From: Paludibacter sp.
GTDB taxonomy: Bacteria > Bacteroidota > Bacteroidia > Bacteroidales > Paludibacteraceae
Length of the DNA stretch: 37,026 nt
NCBI GenBank assembly: GCA_028691965.1
Contig: JAQUYE010000022.1
Span: 1-37,026 of the forward strand
Reading direction: 5' to 3'
Below, piece by piece: positions 17,921-24,711 of this stretch. The notes beneath the pieces are model-generated. The model made no database searches and was not told the DNA's origin. It worked only from the letters and a program-made list of their open reading frames with translations. The first letter of the stretch is position 1. Each line of letters begins with the position of its first letter. Both the position numbers and the translations under genes were made by a program.

Positions 17921-18297
17921 AAAGAAAATTTAGTGTTCTTATAGTTCTTGGGCTGGTAGTGCTTGTTGCGGTACTAACTAACCCAAATCAGGACCGTCAT
18001 CGGGAAGTACTAAAAGCAAAGGTCGTTTCATACATGCAGAAGTCAATGTCAGACGGACTCACCGATTCGGAAATCGATTTGGAAAATGCGGGGCAGGCTG
18101 TGGGTATGATGCTTGGCGGTGCGTTGATTGACGGAGTCATTTCAAATATTGTGACTACCAATAATTATGTCCTGTTCTCAACGACTAACATAATATGGGA
18201 TGGAGAGTCAAGGGTAATTGGGGTCGGAGCTTTTGGAAATGTATTTCTTACGAAAGAAATAGATGAAGCTCTTAATGAAGGAGTACTCGACTTGTAA
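17917..18297 (+). CDS. Small DUF4359-like protein with an N-terminal membrane segment
   Basis: This 126-residue protein overlaps the preceding gene by 4 bases (ATGA), so the two are translationally coupled. The N-terminus MKRKFSVLIVLGLVVLVAVLTNP is one hydrophobic segment, either an uncleaved anchor or a signal peptide; the NPNQDRHRE that follows resembles DUF4359 proteins. The rest has small hydrophobic and glycine-rich stretches (GQAVGMMLGGALIDGVI) and a beta-rich end (NYVLFSTTNIIWDGESRVIGVGAFGNVF). No catalytic motif is seen and the function is unknown. Coupling to the putative regulator might mean a shared role, or only shared transcription. Confidence 0.65.
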   Translation: MKRKFSVLIVLGLVVLVAVLTNPNQDRHREVLKAKVVSYMQKSMSDGLTDSEIDLENAGQAVGMMLGGALIDGVISNIVTTNNYVLFSTTNIIWDGESRVIGVGAFGNVFLTKEIDEALNEGVLDL

Positions 18298-18401
18298 ATC
18301 AAACGAATTCTACCATTATTCTTTCAGTCGGGCTCTGGAACCTGCATTAATGATTCTGTGCCTGCAAAGGAACAGCGTATGGTAAATAGGCCAGAAAGTC
18401 G

Positions 18402-18410
18402 TATCTTTGT
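18402..18410 (+). promoter_or_regulatory. -7 promoter box immediately before the aspartate-dehydrogenase-like gene
   Basis: TATCTTTGT matches TAnnTTTG(C/T). It ends only 4 bases before the ATG at 18415, so transcription would begin at or next to the start codon and give a leaderless or nearly leaderless message. Confidence 0.4.
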
Positions 18411-18414
18411 TGAT

Positions 18415-19203
18415 ATGAAAAAACTGGTGATATTTGGAAGCGGCTATTTAGCTGATATTGTGGCCGACGCCTATTTGAATGGCCTGTTGCCCGCTTATGA
18501 ATTAGTAGGTGTTTATTCCCGTACGGCTGCTAAAGCTCAACGACTGGCAGGTAAGATTGCTCAGGCAGGTAAGGCCTGTCAGCCTTTTACTACCCTCGAT
18601 GAGTTGTTATCGCTCAAACCCGACTACCTGGTTGAATCAGCCTCGCCGGCTGCCATGAAACAACTGGCCCTGCCAACACTCAGCAATGGTACTTCCATTA
18701 TAACCCTGTCGATTGGTGCGTTTGCCGATACTGCTTTTTACGAACAGGTGAAACAAACTGCTGCCGCCAACAATGCTCGTGTGTACATCGCATCCGGTGC
18801 CACGGGTGGCTTTGATGTGTTGCGTACTGCCACCCTCATGGGCCAGGCATCAGCAGCTTTTGTAAACGTGAAAGGCGTCAGAGCTCTCCGTCGTTCGTCC
18901 TTCTATGAACCGGGTATGGAAACGGAATCCAAAACTATCTTTTCGGGTACTGCCCGTGAAGCAATTAATACCTTTCCCACCGGCCTGAATGTAGCCGTTG
19001 CCGCTTCACTGGCCACAGTAGGCCCGGAGAACCTGCAGGTAAGCATGATTTCTACTCCCGAATTCACGGGCGATCGACAACGGGTGGAGGTGAAAAATCA
19101 GGAAGTACATGCAGTGGTCGACGTGTTCAGCGCCACTCCTGCCATCGCTGCCTGGTCGGTAGTGAGCACCCTTCAAAACATCGTGAGCCCGATTGTATTT
19201 TAA
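18415..19203 (+). CDS. L-aspartate dehydrogenase-like NAD(P)-binding protein (NadX/DUF108 family)
   Basis: The 262-residue product from ATG 18415 begins KKLVIFGSGYLADIVADAY, a Rossmann nucleotide-binding loop. It carries YIASGATGGFDVLRTATLMG (124-143), the SGA.GG.D signature of the aspartate dehydrogenase domain, followed by FPTGLNVAVAASLATVG (187-203). Known family members oxidise L-aspartate to iminoaspartate for NAD synthesis. The usual catalytic His region is only loosely matched (His232 in NQEVHAVVDVF), so the substrate may differ. An upstream GTG at 18358 would add 19 residues that fall before or within the promoter box, so it was rejected. Its 3' end overlaps the stop of the convergent dehydrogenase-like gene. 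Confidence 0.7.
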   Translation: MKKLVIFGSGYLADIVADAYLNGLLPAYELVGVYSRTAAKAQRLAGKIAQAGKACQPFTTLDELLSLKPDYLVESASPAAMKQLALPTLSNGTSIITLSIGAFADTAFYEQVKQTAAANNARVYIASGATGGFDVLRTATLMGQASAAFVNVKGVRALRRSSFYEPGMETESKTIFSGTAREAINTFPTGLNVAVAASLATVGPENLQVSMISTPEFTGDRQRVEVKNQEVHAVVDVFSATPAIAAWSVVSTLQNIVSPIVF

Positions 19204-20096
19204 TCGGGCCTGATTCCTGTAAATTCGGTTAAATTCTGTAAGACCTTTTCGCTCAGGCGGACAAAGGCCTGACGGGTACGCCCTGTGGATACCTGCATAC
19301 AGCGTACATTGGGGTGGTCGGATAGGTGAGGGCCACCCAGGGCACCTACCGTGTCGCAATAACAGAGGTTGTCGCCCTCCAGCCAACGCAAAAAGGGTGC
19401 TTCATCCCAGGCGGGTGAAAGTCCCGTGTTAAAGAGTATCTTCTTATTTCCCAGTGCTTCAAACTGAGCTGCGTGCAGCAATACCGTGTTGCGGTTTAAG
19501 CAGCAGAACACCACCTCGCTATCCCGAAGCAAGTCGTCAAGGGGTAAAAAACGATATCCTTTCTGCCGTGCTGCTTCTTTCTCCGATCGGGCCACATAGC
19601 TGATTTCAGCTCCCAGAAAGTGCAGCGCGTCGGCAATCATGCCGCCCGACTTGCCCAGTCCCAGAATGCCCACCTTCAGACCTGTGATTTCGCGTGCCAT
19701 GCCATCCCAGGGCTCCTGACCGAAACCATGGAGGCACCGCACTAACTCACTGATTACATATTCCACTACACCCTCATCGCCATAGTCGCGTATTCCCGTG
19801 ACTGTAATGCCCCGGCTATTGGCGTAATGTATGTCGACATTGGCACTTTCGGGCGAATACAGCGAATTGCACATCCCGATGTACCTCAGGTTATTACACT
19901 GCTCCAGTGCTCCCTTCCCGAGATGGGTGGTATAACTCAGCAACACCGCATCGGCATCGCCTATGCGTGCCACTATTTCCTGATCGGTATCCGGAATCGT
20001 AGGGTGTAAAACGACTTCGTTGGCAAAGGCAGCCAGTTTTTTCTCAGCTGAAGGAATCAGACTTACCGGCTCAATGGCTACTAGTTTTCGAAACAT
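19200..20096 (-). CDS. D-2-hydroxyacid dehydrogenase-like protein, catalytic residues not conserved
   Basis: This 298-residue protein has an N-terminal substrate-type domain (1-105) and a Rossmann domain with LKVGILGLGKSGGMIADAL, the G-x-G-x-x-G NAD loop of the D-isomer-specific 2-hydroxyacid dehydrogenases. The expected NTARG..VDE, with its catalytic Arg, reads NTGLSPAWDE. The segment where the catalytic His should follow the ...HP.N strand reads DHPNVRCMQVSTGRT. The Arg and the His therefore appear to be missing. Length is slightly short for the family (usually 310-330). It may bind NAD(P) without the standard chemistry. A clear -7 box lies 27-35 bases upstream on the minus strand. It converges on and overlaps the aspartate-dehydrogenase-like gene by 4 bases. 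Confidence 0.7.
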   Translation of the reverse strand: MFRKLVAIEPVSLIPSAEKKLAAFANEVVLHPTIPDTDQEIVARIGDADAVLLSYTTHLGKGALEQCNNLRYIGMCNSLYSPESANVDIHYANSRGITVTGIRDYGDEGVVEYVISELVRCLHGFGQEPWDGMAREITGLKVGILGLGKSGGMIADALHFLGAEISYVARSEKEAARQKGYRFLPLDDLLRDSEVVFCCLNRNTVLLHAAQFEALGNKKILFNTGLSPAWDEAPFLRWLEGDNLCYCDTVGALGGPHLSDHPNVRCMQVSTGRTRQAFVRLSEKVLQNLTEFTGIRPD

Positions 20097-20123
20097 ATGC
20101 AGAAATTCTTAAACGTTTATACT

Positions 20124-20132
20124 GCAAAGATA
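20124..20132 (-). promoter_or_regulatory. -7 promoter box for the hydroxyacid-dehydrogenase-like gene
   Basis: The minus strand reads TATCTTTGC, an exact TAnnTTTGC match, 28 bases upstream of the ATG at 20096. No good -33 partner was found. Confidence 0.5.
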
Positions 20133-20214
20133 TCATTTAAAACTCAATCGGGTGTTATTTGCGCCGTCGAGAAAAAAGAGTGATGAAAAATGATTCCTGT
20201 TTTATTTCTTTTTA

Positions 20215-20223
20215 TACCTTTGC
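20215..20223 (+). promoter_or_regulatory. -7 promoter box upstream of the methyltransferase pseudogene
   Basis: TACCTTTGC matches TAnnTTTGC and ends 18 bases before ATG 20242. The box has survived although the gene behind it is broken. It may now drive the downstream DUF5686 gene. Confidence 0.45.
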
Positions 20224-20241
20224 ATCCATTAAATCACCCGG

Positions 20242-20754
20242 ATGTTTAGTTCTGAATTGGATATTGTTCTGTAAACAATCTGTGCTGTTGGTATAGATTG
20301 TAGTTTCGTTTACTGAACGTCAGGGACCCGGATGTCGGGAAGAAACGTTGAAAGCATTGGGTTTTATTGACGGACTTACCGCAACTTCCAAAATTGCTGA
20401 TATTGGTTGTGGAACAGGTGGTCAGACAATGGTAGTAGGAGAAAACACCCCCTGTGATATTACAGGAGTAGATAGTTGGCCTGCTTTTATCAATCAATTC
20501 AATCAAAATGCCCGAATAAGGTTGCTCAACTGCAAAAAGCAGGCTATCTTCCCATTGCCACTTTTGTCCTGCCCGAAACGTGTTGGACAGACTATTATAC
20601 CTGGCAAACAGCGAGACGCGAATCTTTTCTGAAAAAATATAAAGGTAACAAAGCCATAGAAGAATTTGTCGATGCCATGCGGTATGAATCAGATTTATAT
20701 GAAAAATACAAAGCATACTATGGTTATGTGTTTTATATCGGAAAGAAACGATAA
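20242..20754 (+). pseudogene. Class I SAM-dependent methyltransferase, broken by frameshift and internal deletion
   Basis: Three disconnected pieces of one family are visible. From about 20297 the frame reads [20 protein letters not shown], then the SAM-binding motif [13 protein letters not shown] and [18 protein letters not shown]. The frame then shifts at about 20510, and from the second frame [20 protein letters not shown] continues to the family C-terminus KAYYGYVFYIGKKR (stop at 20754). In intact relatives roughly 100 residues, including the catalytic core, separate FNQNA from PNKVAQ, so an internal deletion has occurred. The short ATG frame at 20242 also stops at 20272, so the N-terminus is damaged too. 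TTG 20348 is not a credible start, since homology extends upstream of it. The protein cannot be functional. Confidence 0.8.
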
Positions 20755-20801
20755 AACTATAAATAAGTCAGATTTAAACAGATTTCACAGCTAACAATTC
20801 T

Positions 20802-23258
20802 ATGATTCTACCCCGGTACTTCCCACTGCAAGCGTTTATGCTGCTTTTGCTTTTTAGCTTTGGACCGGTAACGCAGCTTGCTTCTCAATCGCTGTTGCAG
20901 GGCAGGATACTGGAAAAGGAATCGAAGCTACCTATCCCGTTTGCAACGATTGTGTATCAGAAACAATCGTTGCAACGGGGTATAATTGCTGATGTGGATG
21001 GGAAGTTCGAACTGGTTGACCCGGATGTAAACAGCATTACGGTTTCGTGCGTAGGGTACAAGTCACAGAAAGTGTTGCTGACTGCCCAAAGCAATCGAAG
21101 CTATTTTATCGTTGAACTGGAAACGGCTATTCAGGAGATTAATGAAATTGTTGTAACGCCGGCCAATAATCCTGCCCTCCGGATTATCAGGAAAGTGCTT
21201 GATAACAAAGCTGTCAACAACTTTGAGAACTACGATGCGTATAGCTATCGGTGCTATTTTAAGACTATTGTGGATATTAAACTGGCGGATGATGCCTCGC
21301 AACAGGATAGTCTTACCTTAACTAAGAATCAGCGCTTGAAAAAACAGGCTCCGTTTATTTCAGAAGCTGTAATTGAGTGCCTGAAATCATCCGATAGAAT
21401 CGAAAATAAGATTATTGCCCAGAAAACATCGGGCTTCGGTGATCCGCTGCTGGTGCAAAGTTTTGTATCCATGTTTCACAAGGCTATTTCGTTTTACAGC
21501 AATAGTATCGCCTTGTTTGAACTACCACTGGGCAATGATAAATCAATTACGGAGTATGTGAGTCCGTTGAGTGATGGCTGCCTGAGATCGTATGAGTATG
21601 AGCTCGAAGATAGTTACCTGAATACCACCGATACTGTGTTTGTGATTAATTTTCGTCCTAAGAAAGGGAAGAATTTCAACGGGTTGAAAGGTACCTTGTT
21701 CATTAGTTCTACTGGTTTTGCACTTAAAAACATAGTGGTTGAGCCTTCGGAAAAGGGATTAATCGGATTTAAATTCAGGCAGGATTATGAACTCATCGGT
21801 ACTAAATGGTTTCCCACAAAGCTGGACGAAGAGATTGGGTGGGTTGCCAACAAAGTAAACAAAACAACAAATGCCTATCCTGTTTACCGGATTACAAGTA
21901 ATATTGATAATGTGAGTTATACCCTGAACGAAGATCAACGGTCCATCCATCTCGAAAAGGTGTATCTCGATGAAGCTTCGTTACAGCAGAGCGACCGTAT
22001 TTTGGATGCCGTGCGACCCGACTCCTTGTCGACCCGGGAGAAAAACACCTACCATGTGGTGGATAGCCTTGGCCGAAAGCACAGGTTCGATTACTGGGCA
22101 ACACTGCTTCCGAAGCTGGCAGCCGGTAGAATACCGGTGAAATGGGTGGATGTGGATTTCAACAGACTTTATAACCACACTACCTACGAAGGTTCGCGGG
22201 TTGGAATCGGTTTATATACGAACGAAAAGGTGTCGAAAGCCCTGTCGTTAGGGGGTTTTGTCGGCTACGGACTAAGAGATAAGCAATTAAAATACGGTGG
22301 AGAGCTGATGGTGGATATAAATAAATACCATGAGCTGCAGTTGAAATTGTCGTACCAAAACAACCTGCAAGAAGTAGGGCGCAGCAATCACCCGCAAGCT
22401 GACCTGAGCAACTACCTTCGAAGCTTCATGGGGTCACGATTTGACAAACTCATTCAAAAAAAGATTGAACTTGGTTTTAGAAGCCTGCGGTTCTTAAAAG
22501 TGACTACCTCGGTAAGTATCAATGAGTACAGTCCTACCTATGCCTATTCGTATAAAGGTGCAAGTCTATCCCGTTATCAGGCTGATGAGCTGGGTATTTC
22601 GGCCACCTATGCCTATGGCGAAGAACTGGCAACCATGGGTAACCAACGGCAAGTGAATTACAAAGGAAATCCGGTCATCACTGTCAGCTACAACAGAGGT
22701 TTCAATCTGTTGAACAACAACAGTTACAACTACAACCGGATAGAAGCTGCTGTTGATTACAGTTTGTATAACGGCAGGGTGGGGCAGTCGAACATCCGCC
22801 TCGCCTCCGGCTTAATAGACAGGAGTTTGCCCTATGGCTTGCTGTTCACCGGCGAAGGTAGTAAAAGCTCATCTATGCCCTTGTTGATCAATACTACTTT
22901 TCAAACGATGTTGCCCTACGAGTTTCTGTCCGACAGATACCTGCATCTTTTCTATTCTCACAATTTCGGATCCTTACTGTTGAATACGCCAAAATTTAAG
23001 CCTCAGTTTATAGTTGTACAGAACACGGGTTGGGGCTCGCTTACCAACGCAAGCTACCAGGGCATTGATTTTAAGACCAAAGAGCGTATCTATCTTGAAT
23101 CGGGATTAATCATTAATAACCTGCTTAAGTTCAACTATATAAACATGTTTTATTTGAACGTTGGTGTAGGGGGATTCTATCGGTATGGTTATTATGGTTC
23201 AACGAATTTTAGCGATAACTTTGCTTTAAAGTTATCGGTTACGATGTCGTTGAAGTAA
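20802..23258 (+). CDS. DUF5686 outer-membrane protein with carboxypeptidase-regulatory-like domain
   Basis: This 818-residue protein has a signal peptide (MILPRYFPLQAFMLLLLFSF...LASQ). Residues about 30-110 form a carboxypeptidase-regulatory-like beta sandwich (LLQGRILEKESKLPIPFATI ... VGYKSQKVLL), as found before TonB-linked and DUF5686 proteins. The remainder shows the DUF5686 pattern (NPALRIIRKVLDNKAVNNFENYDAYSYRCYFKT) and ends in alternating aromatic beta strands (NFALKLSVTMSLK), consistent with an outer-membrane barrel. Bacteroidota usually carry several of these, and the function is unknown. The HD-domain gene follows 28 bases downstream on the same strand. Confidence 0.8.
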   Translation: MILPRYFPLQAFMLLLLFSFGPVTQLASQSLLQGRILEKESKLPIPFATIVYQKQSLQRGIIADVDGKFELVDPDVNSITVSCVGYKSQKVLLTAQSNRSYFIVELETAIQEINEIVVTPANNPALRIIRKVLDNKAVNNFENYDAYSYRCYFKTIVDIKLADDASQQDSLTLTKNQRLKKQAPFISEAVIECLKSSDRIENKIIAQKTSGFGDPLLVQSFVSMFHKAISFYSNSIALFELPLGNDKSITEYVSPLSDGCLRSYEYELEDSYLNTTDTVFVINFRPKKGKNFNGLKGTLFISSTGFALKNIVVEPSEKGLIGFKFRQDYELIGTKWFPTKLDEEIGWVANKVNKTTNAYPVYRITSNIDNVSYTLNEDQRSIHLEKVYLDEASLQQSDRILDAVRPDSLSTREKNTYHVVDSLGRKHRFDYWATLLPKLAAGRIPVKWVDVDFNRLYNHTTYEGSRVGIGLYTNEKVSKALSLGGFVGYGLRDKQLKYGGELMVDINKYHELQLKLSYQNNLQEVGRSNHPQADLSNYLRSFMGSRFDKLIQKKIELGFRSLRFLKVTTSVSINEYSPTYAYSYKGASLSRYQADELGISATYAYGEELATMGNQRQVNYKGNPVITVSYNRGFNLLNNNSYNYNRIEAAVDYSLYNGRVGQSNIRLASGLIDRSLPYGLLFTGEGSKSSSMPLLINTTFQTMLPYEFLSDRYLHLFYSHNFGSLLLNTPKFKPQFIVVQNTGWGSLTNASYQGIDFKTKERIYLESGLIINNLLKFNYINMFYLNVGVGGFYRYGYYGSTNFSDNFALKLSVTMSLK

Positions 23259-23286
23259 CTTTACATTCAAATTAATTTAAACGTAT

Positions 23287-23883
23287 ATGCAACTCAATTC
23301 ACTTCAGCAACAAATAAACTTTATCAGGGAAATTGATAAAATAAAGCACATTCAGCGTAAAACCAGATTAATCAACAGCGACCGTCCCGAAAATGATGCC
23401 GAACACAGCTGGCACCTGGCAGTGATGGCTCTGGTGCTGGCCGAACATTCGAAGGTTCCGGTAGATGTGCTGAAAGTGGTAAAAATGGTGTTGATTCATG
23501 ATATTGTTGAAATCGATGCCGGCGATACCTTTATATACGACCTCACCAAAAATCACGTGAATACAGCCGACGAATTCAAGGCGGCACAGCGTATTTTCGG
23601 GATGCTTCCGCCCGCGCAGGCTGAGGAGCTGATTGCCACCTGGGTAGAGTTTGAAGCCGGCGAAACGCCTGAGGCTAAGTTTGCCAGGGCCATGGACCGC
23701 CTTGAACCGCTACTGCAGAATGTTTCGAATAACGGTGGCACCTGGCGCGAGTTTGAGGTGGACTACGACCGGGTGTTCGAAAAAAAGAAGGTGATCGGCG
23801 AAGGGTCGGAGAGCTTGTGGGAGTTTGCTAAAGCTCTACTCGACGAAAGTGTGGAAAAGGGAATATTGAGTAAAAAAGAATGA
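23287..23883 (+). CDS. HD-domain hydrolase (YfbR/HD_3-like nucleotidase)
   Basis: This 198-residue protein has the full metal-binding set of the HD superfamily: His40 in DAEHSWH, His71-Asp72 in LIHDIVEIDAGD, and Asp137 in RAMDRLEP. The arrangement and length fit the HD_3 group, which includes the 5'-deoxynucleotidase YfbR. Dephosphorylation of (deoxy)nucleoside monophosphates is the likeliest activity, but many members remain untested. The start ATG 23287 gives the normal family N-terminus (INFIREIDKIKHIQRKT). The stop codon lies inside the stem of the following terminator. Confidence 0.8.
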   Translation: MQLNSLQQQINFIREIDKIKHIQRKTRLINSDRPENDAEHSWHLAVMALVLAEHSKVPVDVLKVVKMVLIHDIVEIDAGDTFIYDLTKNHVNTADEFKAAQRIFGMLPPAQAEELIATWVEFEAGETPEAKFARAMDRLEPLLQNVSNNGGTWREFEVDYDRVFEKKKVIGEGSESLWEFAKALLDESVEKGILSKKE

Positions 23884-23909
23884 CCCGGTATAAGGTCATT
23901 CTTTTTTTA
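23875..23909. terminator. Bidirectional intrinsic terminator between convergent genes
   Basis: AAAGAATGACC (23875-23885) pairs with GGTCATTCTTT (23894-23904) around a loop of 8 bases, followed by more T on the plus strand. On the minus strand the stem is followed by a T run too, so it serves both the HD gene and the nitroreductase gene. Confidence 0.85.
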
Positions 23910-23912
23910 ATG

Positions 23913-24641
23913 TTATAGCTGTTTGTACACCTCATCAAAAGGTACGCGGAACCGCTCTCCGAAAATTCCTTTGTTGCCATCGCGGTACCCACACGAAACA
24001 ATCATATTGATTTCGGCAGCTGCGGGGAGCTTTAATAGTTTTTTAATGCGGCGACTGTCGAAGCCTTCGATGGGACAGGTGTCGTATCCTTCGTTGGCCA
24101 TGGCAATCATAAAGGTTTGTGCAGCAAGGGCACAGCTCTTGTGCAACACTGCCCGTTGTTCGGCTTCAGTAGTATTGATGAACATGGGGCGGAACAGGCT
24201 GACGGTTACGGTTATCAACTTACGTACTATACCAAGGAGTCCGAAAAATCGTGCATACAGAAAGGGAATGGCCTTGTTGTAGTAGATTTCTCTTGCTTTT
24301 ATACGGCGCTCGTGACTTTCGGCCGGACTATTCTGCGTTATATTATCGCGTTCGAAAGCAATGATTTGTTTCGATCGGTGGCGGTGTAAATCCTGCCGGG
24401 TAACAAAAATAACCAGTTGATTGGCGGTGGTGACGGCTGGTTGTGAGAACGATGCCTTCGCCACCTTGTTGATTAGCTCCCTGTTGGTGATGTGATTAAA
24501 CTCCCACAACTGCATGTTGGAACTATTAGGTGCCAGGGTTGCCAGTTCGATGCAATGTTTTACTTTTTCGGTATCTAAGTCTTTATCGGTAATATAACGG
24601 CGTACCGATCGCCTGAAATTCAATACTTCTTCGAGATTCAT
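23913..24641 (-). CDS. Nitroreductase-family FMN oxidoreductase
   Basis: This 242-residue protein begins with the family pattern NFRRSVRRYITDKDL (FMN phosphate-binding arginines) and continues with ATLAPNSSNMQLWEF, the usual second segment. The C-terminal YDTCPIEGFDSRRIKKLLKLP and MIVSCGYRDG are typical of the fold. These enzymes reduce nitro compounds, quinones or flavins with NAD(P)H, usually as homodimers. The region about 115-165 (AREIYYNKAIPFLYARFFGLLG...VSLFRP) is longer and more hydrophobic than in many members. The natural substrate is unknown. It stands alone between the terminator and the GT gene cluster. Confidence 0.85.
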   Translation of the reverse strand: MNLEEVLNFRRSVRRYITDKDLDTEKVKHCIELATLAPNSSNMQLWEFNHITNRELINKVAKASFSQPAVTTANQLVIFVTRQDLHRHRSKQIIAFERDNITQNSPAESHERRIKAREIYYNKAIPFLYARFFGLLGIVRKLITVTVSLFRPMFINTTEAEQRAVLHKSCALAAQTFMIAMANEGYDTCPIEGFDSRRIKKLLKLPAAAEINMIVSCGYRDGNKGIFGERFRVPFDEVYKQL

Positions 24642-24711
24642 TTTTTCTACTTCATGTGTGATGAATTAGTATAACGGGAAAGGGGGAAGAATGTTCTAAA
24701 GAACTCACCGC

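Noticed and set aside
18358..18414. GTG start at 18358 for the aspartate-dehydrogenase-like gene
   Set aside because: It would place a -7 promoter box inside the coding sequence, and the extra residues do not match the family's start.
20348..20632. TTG-started methyltransferase fragment as a real short gene
   Set aside because: Homology begins upstream of the TTG and breaks off at the internal deletion, so it is part of a pseudogene.
24693..24704. GTTCTAAAGAAC hairpin as a terminator
   Set aside because: The stem is only 4 bp and no T-run follows, and it is upstream of the nitroreductase end rather than after a gene.
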